Below the pieces are notes generated by a model that made no database searches, was not told where the DNA came from, and saw nothing but the letters and a program-made list of their open reading frames with translations. This document shows, piece by piece, positions 25,864 through 34,310 of a DNA stretch of 45,380 nucleotides. The stretch's first letter is position 1, and every line of letters begins with the position of its first letter. Source of the DNA: Gallionellaceae bacterium. GTDB taxonomy: Bacteria; Pseudomonadota; Gammaproteobacteria; Burkholderiales; Gallionellaceae. Made by a program: the position numbers and the translations under genes. The DNA is taken from assembly GCA_030834965.1 (NCBI GenBank), contig JAUQWW010000026.1:1-45380 (forward strand). The letters are read 5' to 3'.

Positions 25864-27300
25864 CTAATAATTGTTTTTTCCATACGCCTTGGCGCGGTAC
25901 ATCGCCGTATCGGCATTGCGCAGCAAATCACTCCCGATGTCCCCATCTCTGGGATGGATGCTGATCCCCACACTGACCGTGACAAATAATTCACGTCCTT
26001 CAACCACAAAAGATTCGGCGCAAATTTCCAGCATTCTTCCGGCAACCTGGGCAGCGACTTGCTCGTCGGCGATATTTCTCAGCAAGGCAACAAATTCATC
26101 TCCACCCATACGGGACAAGGTATCCCCCTCGCGAACGCAGGAAGCAAGCCGTTCTGCAACCTCCCTGAGAAACTGGTCGCCTGCGAAATGGCCATACAAG
26201 TCATTGACCATCTTGAAGCCATCCAGGTCGATGAAAAGGATCGCCATCATGGAAGCGTCACGTTTGGCGTGCACCAGCTCCTGGGACAGTCGGTCATAGA
26301 GCAGGGCACGGTTGGGCAGTCCGGTCAATTCGTCGTAGTACGCCAGCCTGTGCAGGCGTTTCTTCATCTCCTCCTGGTTGGAGATGTCGGAGAAGACTCC
26401 AATGAAAAAATCAATTTCACCGCTTTCATTCCTGATTGTGCTCACATTCAGCCATTCAAGATACATCTCGCCATCCTTGCGCCTGTTCCTGATCTCACCC
26501 TGCCAGCCATCGTTTGTTTTCAATGAGGCATACATGGCGCGGTAAAACTCATCATCATGCAGTCCGGATTTGAGTATGGCTGGGGTGCGGCCGACAACCT
26601 CATCCGCACTATAGCCAGTCACACACGAAAAAGCGGAGTTGACGGCAACAATCCGGGTTTGGGCATCGGTCAGCATGATCCCCTCCTGAATGTTTTCCAG
26701 CGCCCGTGCCGAGAGGTCAAGCTTGCGTTCTACCAACCTGCGCTCGGTAATATCGGTAAGCACCGTCCTGCAATATTTTGCCCTGCTGCCTGCAAACTTT
26801 GAGACGATGCCGGCCATCTGCACCTCGATCGTTTTTCCTCCCAGCAGCTCCAGCAGAAATTCCGCACTCGCCTGAACATCGCCGGATAAATATTTACGCA
26901 CATGGCGCAAGAATTTTTTGCGGTCCTGCCGCACCACAAAGTTTATGAACGGCATGCCTATCAGGCAGGAACGATCCATGCGGACCAGGCTGGCACCCGC
27001 CAGATTGGCTTCCATGACCAGTCCATGCTGATCAAAAGAAAAATAACTCAGCGCTGCCGAGTCATACAGATTGACATAACGGCTGCGAGATTCCTCCAGC
27101 TGCTGCTGTGCTTTCAGCAGTTCGCGGTACTGTATCTCGAGCTCGATCTGGTGCGCATGCAGCTCGCGCAGCATGCGTGTAAAGACTGTTGCCTCAGGTG
27201 CCTCCGCCTTTGCCACCACACGCTCGAATTCAGCGTGAAGTTCCACATCGCTCAGCTTGGCATAGGCGCCCGCAACGCCTCTTTTGAGATCCTCGATCAT
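25864..27300 (-). CDS. Diguanylate cyclase with two PAS domains
   Basis: 478 residues from ATG 27300, which has a strong ribosome site (GGAGGAGG); an upstream ATG at 27366 lacks one. An N-terminal coiled helix (MLRELHAHQIELEIQYRELLKAQQQLEE, residues ~43-70) leads into PAS 1 (~75-200) and PAS 2 (~205-310, ending in FFIGVFSDISNQEEMKKRL), then the GGDEF domain. The active site GGDEF is intact at 399-403 and the inhibitory product site RxxD (REGD, five residues upstream) is present, so it should make c-di-GMP with feedback control. Cytoplasmic; no EAL domain. The N-terminal module is paralogous to that of the sensor kinase at 37704-39407. Confidence 0.93.
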   Translation of the reverse strand: MIEDLKRGVAGAYAKLSDVELHAEFERVVAKAEAPEATVFTRMLRELHAHQIELEIQYRELLKAQQQLEESRSRYVNLYDSAALSYFSFDQHGLVMEANLAGASLVRMDRSCLIGMPFINFVVRQDRKKFLRHVRKYLSGDVQASAEFLLELLGGKTIEVQMAGIVSKFAGSRAKYCRTVLTDITERRLVERKLDLSARALENIQEGIMLTDAQTRIVAVNSAFSCVTGYSADEVVGRTPAILKSGLHDDEFYRAMYASLKTNDGWQGEIRNRRKDGEMYLEWLNVSTIRNESGEIDFFIGVFSDISNQEEMKKRLHRLAYYDELTGLPNRALLYDRLSQELVHAKRDASMMAILFIDLDGFKMVNDLYGHFAGDQFLREVAERLASCVREGDTLSRMGGDEFVALLRNIADEQVAAQVAGRMLEICAESFVVEGRELFVTVSVGISIHPRDGDIGSDLLRNADTAMYRAKAYGKNNY

Positions 27301-27399
27301 CACACTCGCCTCCTCCGAGGCGCGCCCCGCAATGCAGCCTTGCACGCTGCACCGGCGCATGCACAACGCAGACCAAAACTCATTCCGGCAATCTCATTC

Positions 27400-27873
27400 C
27401 TAATGCCGCCGGTACAAACCGATCAGGCTGGAACGAGCGATGATGTGGCCTTGCATCGCTTTTTCCAGCCCCGCCTTGGTGGGATGCTTCAGATCAGGAA
27501 GCACGGCATCCAGCGCAAATAGTTTGTGGTAATAGCGGTGGCTGCCAACCGGCGGGCACGGTCCTTCGTAGCCGGTATGCTGCCAGTCGTTTATACCCTG
27601 CATGGTTCCAGCCGGAAGTTCTTTGGCGGCGACATTTTCAGGCAGCCCATTCGTACTGGCCGGCATGTTGTACAACACCCAGTGTACCCAGGTCATCCTG
27701 GGCGCAGCGGGATTCGGGGCATCCGGATCATCGACAATCAGAATCAGGCTCTTCGTACCGGCCGGCACACCTGCCCAGGAGAGTTCGGGGGAAATGTTCT
27801 TGCCGTCACACGTATGGCGAACGGGAATCTCTTCATTGTGCTGAAAGGAGGACGATTGGATAGTCATGATCAT
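27400..27873 (-). CDS. YbhB/YbcL (Raf kinase inhibitor-like, PEBP) family protein
   Basis: 157 residues from ATG 27873, chosen because AAGGAGAAGG precedes it and the length equals the cytoplasmic YbhB proteins. A frame open from ATG 27996 would add 41 residues that could be a weak signal peptide (SPALSWIASAVLGVV), so an exported YbcL-like form is possible. The PEBP core is clear: HTCDGKNISPELSWAG, ILIVDDPDAPNPAAPRMTWVHWVLYNMP, GPCPPVGSHRYYHKLFALDA. The family binds anionic ligands such as phospholipid head groups; its bacterial role is not settled. It is the last gene of the minus-strand stress run before the diguanylate cyclase. Confidence 0.88.
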   Translation of the reverse strand: MIMTIQSSSFQHNEEIPVRHTCDGKNISPELSWAGVPAGTKSLILIVDDPDAPNPAAPRMTWVHWVLYNMPASTNGLPENVAAKELPAGTMQGINDWQHTGYEGPCPPVGSHRYYHKLFALDAVLPDLKHPTKAGLEKAMQGHIIARSSLIGLYRRH

Positions 27874-28054
27874 AATGGCCTTCTCCTTGCCGCCAACAAT
27901 CAAGTCCGCTTTGGCTGCTCCGTCAGAGACACAGCTCGGGACGACCCCCAGAACAGCCGATGCTATCCAACTCAGAGCTGGCGATCGGGTTTTCATATCC
28001 TAACGGGCACGACAAATATGCCGACCCTGATGATGAAACCCGCCATGCCCGTTT

Positions 28055-28092
28055 CCCTCTCCCCAACCCTCTCCAGCAAGCGGGCGAGGGTG
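28055..28092. repeat. C-rich hairpin element upstream of the YbhB-like gene
   Basis: CCCTCTCCCCAACCCTCT, then CCAGCAAGCGGGCGAGGGTGG, able to fold with CCCTC (28068) against GAGGG (28086). It matches a type of dispersed C-rich intergenic element. It is the only recognisable item in the 364 bases between 27874 and 28237 besides the possible N-terminal extension of the YbhB-like gene. Confidence 0.45.
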
Positions 28093-28237
28093 GCAATGTA
28101 TCGCTACGGGAGTTTCACTTTAAGACACTGGAATGGCCTTGGACTTTTCGCCGCCCCCTAGGGCAGACGTATGGTCAGCACGCCATTCTTGCAGCGAGCT
28201 TCCGCTTTTCGATTTTCAGCAACGTCCGTGTTTGCCA

Positions 28238-28606
28238 TCACTCCTCGATTGAACTGTCACTCTTACCCGGGCGCTTCGGCGCATGAACCTTGACGTTGCC
28301 GCGGATTTTGCGTGCGTAGTCCTCAAGCCGGCGCTTGGCTGCATCAAAAGCATCGCGCAAGGCAACATAGACATCTTCGTGATTGTCGTGGTTGACCACA
28401 ATCTCGCTGCCCGGCACACTGATGTCGATGCGCACATTGAACTGTTTGCCCTGATGATGATGCTTGTGCGGCATCTCAACCACCACACGGCAGGACATGA
28501 TGTTCTCGAAAAACTCTTCGAGCTTATTCACCTTGTCGCGGATGTGCGCTTCAAGCGCCTCTGAATGTTCGACATCACGAATGGTGATTTGCAAGGGTAT
28601 CTGCAT
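28238..28606 (-). CDS. Short ribosome hibernation promoting factor (HPF/YfiA family)
   Basis: 122 residues. The beta-alpha-beta-beta-beta-alpha fold of the family is visible: MQIPLQITIRDVEHSEALEAHIRDKVNKLEEF, CRVVVEMPHKHHHQGKQFNVRIDISVPG and DVYVALRDAFDAAKRRLEDYARK. It lacks the C-terminal dimerisation domain of long HPF. Such proteins bind the 30S subunit and shut down ribosomes in stationary phase or stress. The charged tail HAPKRPGKSDSSIEE is longer than in E. coli HPF. Ribosome site AGGAGAAAG before ATG 28606. Here it is a member of the stress island rather than next to rpoN, where the housekeeping hpf usually sits. Confidence 0.87.
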   Translation of the reverse strand: MQIPLQITIRDVEHSEALEAHIRDKVNKLEEFFENIMSCRVVVEMPHKHHHQGKQFNVRIDISVPGSEIVVNHDNHEDVYVALRDAFDAAKRRLEDYARKIRGNVKVHAPKRPGKSDSSIEE

Positions 28607-28643
28607 GGCTTTCTCCTATGAACCCGGATGAATCTGGATGCCG

Positions 28644-29093
28644 CTAGCGGCGGCTTCCCATCTCTTTTTTCTGTTCGTGTTTAACCAGCTTGGTAAGTGC
28701 GAGCAATTCTTCCGACAACAGTTCCAGCAGATCATCCAGGGTAATAATGCCTGCCAGGCCGCCGCTCTCATCCACCACGGGCATGCGCCGCACTCCCTTG
28801 GCACGCATGTACTGAATGGCCTCGAATATTCCCGTTCCCTCCTTCACCGTGGCAAGGCCGGGCACCATGATGTCGCTCACCGTGATGGCATTGCTGTCCA
28901 GTTCCGGTGCCAGTGTTTCGATCACAAGATCACGGTCGGTGACAATGCCCACCGGAACCTGAACGCCGTTGCGATTTTCGACGACCAGCACATCGCCGAC
29001 ATGATGCTGGCGCATGAGTTTCGCTGCATCCAGAACCGTATTGTTACCCTGCACAATGATGACTTCGCGATTACAGATTTCACTAACAGGCAT
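28644..29093 (-). CDS. Two-CBS-domain protein
   Basis: 149 residues made almost entirely of a CBS pair: the first (residues ~1-60, MPVSEICNREVIIVQGNNTVLDAAKLMRQHHVGDVLVVE) and second (~70-130, VSDIMVPGLATVKEGTGIFEAIQYMRAKGVRRMPVVDESGGLAGIITLDDLL). CBS pairs bind adenine nucleotides and act as energy sensors. A stand-alone pair can regulate a partner or sense ATP/AMP. Ribosome site AAGGAGG is ideally placed. The position 37 bases upstream of the HPF gene suits a joint energy-stress role. Confidence 0.9.
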   Translation of the reverse strand: MPVSEICNREVIIVQGNNTVLDAAKLMRQHHVGDVLVVENRNGVQVPVGIVTDRDLVIETLAPELDSNAITVSDIMVPGLATVKEGTGIFEAIQYMRAKGVRRMPVVDESGGLAGIITLDDLLELLSEELLALTKLVKHEQKKEMGSRR

Positions 29094-29132
29094 GATGGCC
29101 TCCTTGAATTGTGAGTTTAAAACAGGGGTGGG

Positions 29133-29459
29133 TTAATACCCCCCCGTGGAACCCTTTGTGTCAATGACAGGAAAACGATAATAGGCTCCGTTCAGATAAC
29201 GGGCGGTATCTTCAATTTCCGCTTCGCTCCAGATCAGCCCGATATTGACTTGCCAGCGGCGCACCTGAACGATCAGACTGTTCCAGTCCGTCGCAAGTTT
29301 TTTCTCACGCCAGTGAACCTGTTCGGAGTGACATGCGCTGCAGTGCGTCGAATAAAGCATTTCGCCGCGCGTCTGGCTATGCGTTGCCTGGGCATGCGCC
29401 GGGGCATGCACACCCCAGAAGAGGCATGTCGCAAGAATCAGTTTGATTGATCGAGCCAT
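29133..29459 (-). CDS. Small periplasmic cytochrome c
   Basis: 108 residues from ATG 29459 (AGGAGCG upstream). Signal peptide MARSIKLILATCLFWGVHAPAHA, then a single haem motif CSACH near residue 40 and a helix pair ending in EIEDTARYLNGAYYRFP. No Met-containing loop typical of class I axial ligands is visible after the haem motif in the usual place, so the sixth ligand may be His or absent (His in EQVHWREK is a candidate). It lies 20 bases downstream of the flavoprotein gene and is probably co-transcribed. Confidence 0.85.
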   Translation of the reverse strand: MARSIKLILATCLFWGVHAPAHAQATHSQTRGEMLYSTHCSACHSEQVHWREKKLATDWNSLIVQVRRWQVNIGLIWSEAEIEDTARYLNGAYYRFPVIDTKGSTGGY

Positions 29460-29479
29460 GAAATCGCGCTCCTGAAATT

Positions 29480-30595
29480 TCAGCCGGCTTGCATGCCTGC
29501 CTGATGGGCGTGCAGGAACCAGCGATCCAGCACCACATGACGGGTGAACCATTTGCTGCCCATCAATATCTCGGCGAGAAGGTTCCGCAGGAATTCCGGC
29601 CCGACGCTCCTCGGTGATTCCGCAACGCCAAAGCGTGAAACCAGGCGGCTGGAATAAGCCAGCAGTTGCTGGCGGCGGTAGTCTCCGCTGGCTTCCAGTA
29701 TGGTCGCGGCGGCAATCAGGCCGGATTCCACTGCCGGCCGTATCCCTTCGCCGCTTTGCGGATAGGCCAATCCTGCCGCGTCGCCAACGAGCAGCATGCC
29801 GTCATCGATCTGCCTGCGAACCGCATGCCCATACAGCAGGTAGGCATGTCCGTGCAGCGTGTCCGGCATGTCATGCGGAATTCTGCCGCGCTGCTTGAGA
29901 AAATTGCAGAAATGTTTGAACTGTTCCGTAAGGTGCCGGTTGTCTTCGCGCCCAAGTCCGATATTCAGGTGATTGCCTTTGCGGAAGCACCAGCCATATC
30001 CCTTTAGGTCGCGACAGAAATAAAGCTCGGGCGTATCGGGCCGCACCTGGCATTCATAGCGTTGCATGTGGCTCATTTCGAACTCGATTTCTTTCGCCGA
30101 AATCACGGGTTCGCCGCTCCCCAGCTTTGCCCCCATGAAACGCGCCACGGGACAGAAATGCCCGCCTGCCCCAATGACCATCGGCGCTGAAATGGCATCG
30201 TTGACGATCCACTGGCTGCCGGTCCTTTCCAGGGATTTCAGCGCTTGGCCGAGTCGCAGGCGTGCGCCGGAACGTTGCAGCAGATAATTGTCCAGCTCGC
30301 AGCGGCGTATGCCATAACTAACCGTGGTGGGATATCGGGTCTCCAGATCGCCGCCATCGATCAGACCGGTCCGGAAGGCGGTGATCGGCTGCAGCACATG
30401 CTCCTTTGCATAAGCGTCGACATCCAACCGCAGCGCCTGCACCACCGCAGGCGTAATCCAGCCCGCGCAGACTTTGTCGCGCGGGAATTGCGCCTTGTCC
30501 ATCACCACGACATCCAGTCCCTGCTGGCGCAGTTGCCACGCGGCGCTTGAACCCGCCGGGCCGCCGCCGACAATGAGCACATCACAGCTTTCCAT
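29480..30595 (-). CDS. FAD-dependent oxidoreductase, geranylgeranyl-reductase family
   Basis: 371 residues from ATG 30595. The dinucleotide-binding motif VLIVGGGPAGSSAAW is at the N-terminus, CAGWITPAVV follows the family pattern, and the second FAD motif MLLVGDAAGLAYPQSGEGI is in the C-terminal half. The family reduces isoprenoid double bonds (geranylgeranyl groups, archaeal lipids, some quinone tails) or acts as a halogenase-like monooxygenase; the substrate here is unknown. Its start overlaps the end of the cyclopropane synthase-like gene by 14 bases, so it is likely to act on membrane lipid together with that enzyme. Confidence 0.87.
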   Translation of the reverse strand: MESCDVLIVGGGPAGSSAAWQLRQQGLDVVVMDKAQFPRDKVCAGWITPAVVQALRLDVDAYAKEHVLQPITAFRTGLIDGGDLETRYPTTVSYGIRRCELDNYLLQRSGARLRLGQALKSLERTGSQWIVNDAISAPMVIGAGGHFCPVARFMGAKLGSGEPVISAKEIEFEMSHMQRYECQVRPDTPELYFCRDLKGYGWCFRKGNHLNIGLGREDNRHLTEQFKHFCNFLKQRGRIPHDMPDTLHGHAYLLYGHAVRRQIDDGMLLVGDAAGLAYPQSGEGIRPAVESGLIAAATILEASGDYRRQQLLAYSSRLVSRFGVAESPRSVGPEFLRNLLAEILMGSKWFTRHVVLDRWFLHAHQAGMQAG

Positions 30596-31889
30596 TGCAT
30601 CCTCCTGCGGCGTATTGATAATCCCGGGTCCAGGGAATCTGGTTATGGCCGGAGCGGTTGAACAGCACCTGGAACAATTGCATGTGCCCCGACCTGAAGG
30701 CAGCCAGAGAGCCCGCAAGATAAAGGCGCCAGGTTCGCACAAACGCCGCGTCGAACATTTCGGATATGCGCTCCGCGGCGATCTCATAGCGCTGCAGCCA
30801 GTGTTCCAGGGTCTTGGCATAATGCAGCCGCAGGTTTTCCACATCCAGGATTGAAAAGTCGAAAGGCTCAAAGATCTGCATCATTTGCGCCAGGCTGGGC
30901 GGGCAGGCCCCGGGGAAAATATGCTCGCTGATCCAGGCATCCATGGGTCGGGGGTAATCCCGACCGATAGAGTGGATCAGTCCACGTCCGCCATCTTTGA
31001 GGGTGCGATCGATGGCCGCTCCCAGTTCCTGATAATGATCAATACCCACGTGTTCGAGCATGCCCACGGAGACAAACGCATCGAACTCGCCCTGTATATT
31101 GCGGTAGTCGTCCTCGATAAATTCGACCTGGCTATCCAGCCCTTCGTCTTTAGCGCGTTGGCGGGCAAAGGCGATCTGCTCTTCGGAGATGTTGTACGCT
31201 TTCACGCTCACGCCATAGTGCCGGGCCATGTGCAGCGCCAGCGCGCCCCAGCCGCACCCTGCCTCCACCACCTGTTCGCCCGGCTGCAGCCATAATTTCC
31301 GGCATACATGGTCCAGCTTTGCAGTCTGTGCATCTTCCAGGCTCATGTTTTGGCCCGAAAAATAGGCGCATGTGTACACCATCTGTTTGTCCAGCCAGAG
31401 CTGGTAGAAATCGTTGCCGATATCGTAATGGTGGTGGATGTTGCGACGCGCACTCTGGAGGGAGTTGCGTCGTGCCTCCTGGAACGGAGCCAGTAGTTTT
31501 TTGGCGAATTTGCCGTCGCTCAACCGCGGCCAGCTGCGGTAGACCGCATCGAGAAAGTCCATCATGTTGCCCTGCACATCGATGCGTCGATCTGCATACA
31601 TCCTGCCGAAATTAAGCTCCGGATTGGCAACCAGCTTCAACAATGCGCCACGATCGTGGATGAGCACTTTCGCAACTGAGCCTTCCCCATGATGCGCGAC
31701 GCCTTCCCCATTCCACAGCATCACGTGCAAGGGCGGATTGCCGACGGACTCCAGCATTCTTGTCAGCAGTAACTTCTCCGCCGCGAAGATCATGTTGCCA
31801 AGAGTTTGCCGCGATTTTCTTGCTGGCAAGGGGTAATTGGCTGCCCCGCCAGTCAATTTGCCAGTTGGTTCCGTTTGCTCTTGCCTCAT
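30582..31889 (-). CDS. Cyclopropane-fatty-acyl-phospholipid synthase family methyltransferase
   Basis: 435 residues from ATG 31889 (GAGGAG 7 bases before); an upstream start at 31958 would intrude on the PmtA-like gene. The N-terminal ~130 residues are the lipid-binding part (NPELNFGRMYADRRIDVQG), then HHHYDIGNDFYQLWLDKQMVYTCAYF and the SAM motif VVEAGCGWGALALHMARHYG. The family adds a methylene bridge or methyl group to unsaturated chains in phospholipids, protecting membranes in stationary phase and acid or oxygen stress. It overlaps the flavoprotein gene downstream and follows the PmtA-like gene by ~70 bases. Confidence 0.92.
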   Translation of the reverse strand: MRQEQTEPTGKLTGGAANYPLPARKSRQTLGNMIFAAEKLLLTRMLESVGNPPLHVMLWNGEGVAHHGEGSVAKVLIHDRGALLKLVANPELNFGRMYADRRIDVQGNMMDFLDAVYRSWPRLSDGKFAKKLLAPFQEARRNSLQSARRNIHHHYDIGNDFYQLWLDKQMVYTCAYFSGQNMSLEDAQTAKLDHVCRKLWLQPGEQVVEAGCGWGALALHMARHYGVSVKAYNISEEQIAFARQRAKDEGLDSQVEFIEDDYRNIQGEFDAFVSVGMLEHVGIDHYQELGAAIDRTLKDGGRGLIHSIGRDYPRPMDAWISEHIFPGACPPSLAQMMQIFEPFDFSILDVENLRLHYAKTLEHWLQRYEIAAERISEMFDAAFVRTWRLYLAGSLAAFRSGHMQLFQVLFNRSGHNQIPWTRDYQYAAGGCNGKL

Positions 31890-31959
31890 GCTTGTGCTCC
31901 TCATGATGGTATGTGCCGTTTGCGATAACCCATTTGCGCTCACGCACCTGTCCGGCACG

Positions 31960-32625
31960 CTACGTCGTTGCGAAGACGGGCGTTATCTCCTCCTCAGGAA
32001 TGAACGGCTTGTTGTTTCTGGCCTCCACCATGGTGCAAAAATGAAAAATATTCACGGGGTAAATATCCAGCACCTTCAGTCCGGTCTCATCAAGAAAACG
32101 ATCCAGTGAAAAATCCGGGCGGAAGCCGAGTTGCTTGGACAACGGTGCAAGGAGGGTTTCGCAGGTGCTGAGAAAACGATTCCGGCTGCGGAAGTGATTG
32201 ACAAAAACCAGCATGCCATTGGGCTTGCACACCCTGCGCATCTCATCGACCAGCCGCTCCGGATCCGGAACGACAGATGCGACATACATGGCGACCACCT
32301 TGTCGAATCTACTGTCTTCAAATTCCATGTTCTCGGCATCCATCACCGCCAGCTGCACGATATTGTCCAGACCATCCCGTTCTTTTCTGGCCTGTGCCTG
32401 GGATAGCATGTCACGCGAAATATCGATTCCGCTAACAAACACATTTTTTGGATACAGCGGAAGGGAAAGACCGGTGCCTACGCCGACTTCCAGAATCCGC
32501 TCTCCCGGCCGGCAGTCCATGCACTCGATAATCGCCCTACGGCCGGGTTGAAAGACTGGCCCAAAGACAAAATCATAGAAGTGCGCATAGCGCCTGTAGG
32601 CTTGTTCAATCGTACTGATATCCAA
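31960..32625 (-). CDS. PmtA-like phosphatidylethanolamine N-methyltransferase
   Basis: 221 residues. A class I SAM-dependent methyltransferase with motif I ILEVGVGTGLSLPLYP, motif II IDISRDMLSQAQ and motif III VMDAENMEFEDSRFDKVVAMYVASVVPDP. The N-terminus AYRRYAHFYDFVFGPVFQPGRRAIIE is the pattern of the Rhodobacter-type PmtA enzymes that methylate phosphatidylethanolamine to phosphatidylcholine. Related ubiquinone/menaquinone methyltransferases cannot be fully excluded. Ribosome site AGGAGG before ATG 32625. Next to a cyclopropane synthase, it points to membrane remodelling. Confidence 0.8.
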   Translation of the reverse strand: MDISTIEQAYRRYAHFYDFVFGPVFQPGRRAIIECMDCRPGERILEVGVGTGLSLPLYPKNVFVSGIDISRDMLSQAQARKERDGLDNIVQLAVMDAENMEFEDSRFDKVVAMYVASVVPDPERLVDEMRRVCKPNGMLVFVNHFRSRNRFLSTCETLLAPLSKQLGFRPDFSLDRFLDETGLKVLDIYPVNIFHFCTMVEARNNKPFIPEEEITPVFATT

Positions 32626-32726
32626 GACATGGCCTCCTGTTTACTCAGGCTGATCAGTTGAGAACCGATACAATCAGGATGAACTTTCCTGTCGACGCAA
32701 GCGTGCGCGGCAACAGCCCAATATTT

Positions 32727-33458
32727 CTATCTGGCAGATGCCCGTCTTTGCGACTCGACTGTGACACGGCGGTCCGGCTGCAGGCAGGCTATCAGACTGT
32801 TGCGCCTCATGTTGTCTTTGCAGACCTGCCTGGTGTTGGCTTCCGTATTGGGTTCGGACTCACCCTTGCCCGATGCACTCATGCGTTCAGCGGCAATACC
32901 CTGCGTCACCAGATAGGCCTTGACCGCATTGGCGCGGCGCTCGGACAAATCCTGGTTGTATGCTTCTGTACCGATGCGGTCGGCGTGTCCGGTGATTACC
33001 AGCAGCTCCACTTCAGGATGCATTTTCATGCTGGCAACGATTTTTTCATCCAGCATTTTCTTGCCCTCAGGCTTGACCACAGCTCTGTCGAAATCGAACA
33101 ACGTCTCTGCATTGAAGTGAACTTCTACTGCCGGTTTTGCCGGAACGACTGCCGCCACTGGGGGTGGGGGTGGTGCAACTGGAACCGGAACCGGCGCTGT
33201 GGGCCCGGCTGCTGGCGGCATGTCCTTCAGTATCGTTTCAGGCTTCAGCACCAGACCTGGATCGCATTCTGCGATAGCCATGGCCGGTGTCCAATAGCCA
33301 GTGCGCACACATAATCCGTAAGCAGTCTTGATGACATTGCCACGAGTGTCGATGACATAGCCGGTCTTTTCAGGGAAGTCCTGCGCAGAAACCGCGCCGC
33401 ATAACGAAATAAGCATCACTGTGGCGAGCATGTGGGAAATCAGCTTTGTTGTTTTCAT
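32727..33458 (-). CDS. OmpA-family outer membrane/periplasmic protein
   Basis: 243 residues from ATG 33458 (AGGAGAG upstream). Signal peptide MKTTKLISHMLATVMLISLCGAVSA. The ~60-residue N-terminal segment (YVIDTRGNVIKTAYGLCVRTGYWTPAMAIAECDPGLV) is short and Cys-paired, with no eight-stranded barrel, then a Pro-rich linker (APVPVPVAPPPPPVAAVVPA), then the OmpA C-terminal peptidoglycan-binding domain (FDFDRAVVKPEGKKMLDE, ITGHADRIGTEAYNQDLSERRANAVKAYL). It is thus a periplasmic OmpA-like protein anchoring envelope to cell wall. Confidence 0.9.
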   Translation of the reverse strand: MKTTKLISHMLATVMLISLCGAVSAQDFPEKTGYVIDTRGNVIKTAYGLCVRTGYWTPAMAIAECDPGLVLKPETILKDMPPAAGPTAPVPVPVAPPPPPVAAVVPAKPAVEVHFNAETLFDFDRAVVKPEGKKMLDEKIVASMKMHPEVELLVITGHADRIGTEAYNQDLSERRANAVKAYLVTQGIAAERMSASGKGESEPNTEANTRQVCKDNMRRNSLIACLQPDRRVTVESQRRASAR

Positions 33459-33540
33459 GATGACTCTCCTAAAATATGAACTGTCTGAGTATTTCATTCA
33501 TGCGTGCAATCACTTCAACGGGTGCATTGCGGATGCTTAC

Positions 33541-34044
33541 TCAGTGTGTCCAACTCACCCGTAAAAGATTTTCCCCGGGGTTATAGTGATACTTCAGCTC
33601 CCCCTTGTAGGCATGATGCAAAGCTTCACCAATGCCACGTGCCAGATGGATGTCCGTAGTGGTCACCAGCGTCATGCCGCCTTTTTCTTCCACCGCCATG
33701 ATGCGCTCGAGAGGATGCTCGGCCCGCTCACGCTTTTCCACGTTGTGCACGAGATTCATGATTTCGTCGCGATGCGTAAGAAAGAACACTCCCTGCAAGG
33801 TAAGATAGCCTGCAGGAAAATGGTCATGCTCGCGGTGGCAGGCAGAGCAGGTTTCCTGATGCGCCCCAGCCGGCGCCTTCATCCACTGCCAGCGCCCTGC
33901 GTGAAATACCGCGCCGCATTTCGGGCAGACGGTCGGCTCCGGCAGCTTTCCCTTCAATTTATAGGCATCATGCACGCGCTCCTGAAAAAGTCCGTCATGT
34001 GGAGGAATTTGGCGGAAGCCGGCGGGAATAGTATTGGCACTCAT
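33541..34044 (-). CDS. BCAM0308-family putative zinc-binding protein
   Basis: 167 residues from ATG 34044 (AAGGAGACAGG upstream). Two Cys pairs, CPKCGAVF and CSACHREHDHFP, would form a zinc ribbon or knuckle at residues ~40-75, followed by LTLQGVFFLTHRDEIMNLVHNVEKRERAEHPLERIM and a C-terminal fold ending in LKYHYNPGENLLRVSWTH. The family is named after a gene of the Burkholderia cenocepacia low-oxygen-activated locus; its function is unknown. CSACH could look like a haem motif, but there is no signal peptide, so zinc is more likely. Confidence 0.85.
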   Translation of the reverse strand: MSANTIPAGFRQIPPHDGLFQERVHDAYKLKGKLPEPTVCPKCGAVFHAGRWQWMKAPAGAHQETCSACHREHDHFPAGYLTLQGVFFLTHRDEIMNLVHNVEKRERAEHPLERIMAVEEKGGMTLVTTTDIHLARGIGEALHHAYKGELKYHYNPGENLLRVSWTH

Positions 34045-34079
34045 TACCTGTCTCCTTGACAATTGATTCATCTCAACGA

Positions 34080-34310
34080 TTACATTCCCACCATGGAAGC
34101 TGCGGGATCGTACTTTTGCACTGCCGCAAGTATCTGTTTGCCGCTGATGGCGTCAGGGTTGTAAACCACCGTCAAGGCATGCGGATGCTTGTGATGGTCG
34201 AAATCTGCGGCGATAACGCCGTTGCACCCCATCACCTCTTTCTCTACTTTGGCGCGGCCTTCCGCAGGCAATTCAGGATGCACATAAATCATGATGTCAG
34301 GTGTGTCCAT
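34080..34310 (-). CDS. Small HMA-like-fold protein without CxxC
   Basis: 76 residues. The pattern PDIMIYVHPELPAEGRAKVEKEVMGCNGVIAADFD..LTVVYNPDAISGKQILAAV follows the beta-alpha-beta-beta-alpha-beta order of heavy-metal-associated domains, where two Cys normally bind copper. Here the metal loop lacks CxxC and instead the protein has a His-rich loop DHHKHPH and one Cys (GCNGV). Metal binding by the His loop is possible, but this is inference. AAGGAGA lies 8 bases before the ATG. Member of the stress run, 35 bases upstream of the BCAM0308-family gene. Confidence 0.75.
   Translation of the reverse strand: MDTPDIMIYVHPELPAEGRAKVEKEVMGCNGVIAADFDHHKHPHALTVVYNPDAISGKQILAAVQKYDPAASMVGM

Noticed and set aside
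33541-34044. CSACH of the BCAM0308-family protein as a haem c site
   Set aside because: No signal peptide, and a second Cys pair (CPKC) points to zinc binding in the cytoplasm.
34063-34076. FNR-like box TTGAT-TCAT-CTCAA
   Set aside because: One mismatch in the second half and only ~20 bases before the ATG of the BCAM0308-family gene, too close for an activator site; probably chance.
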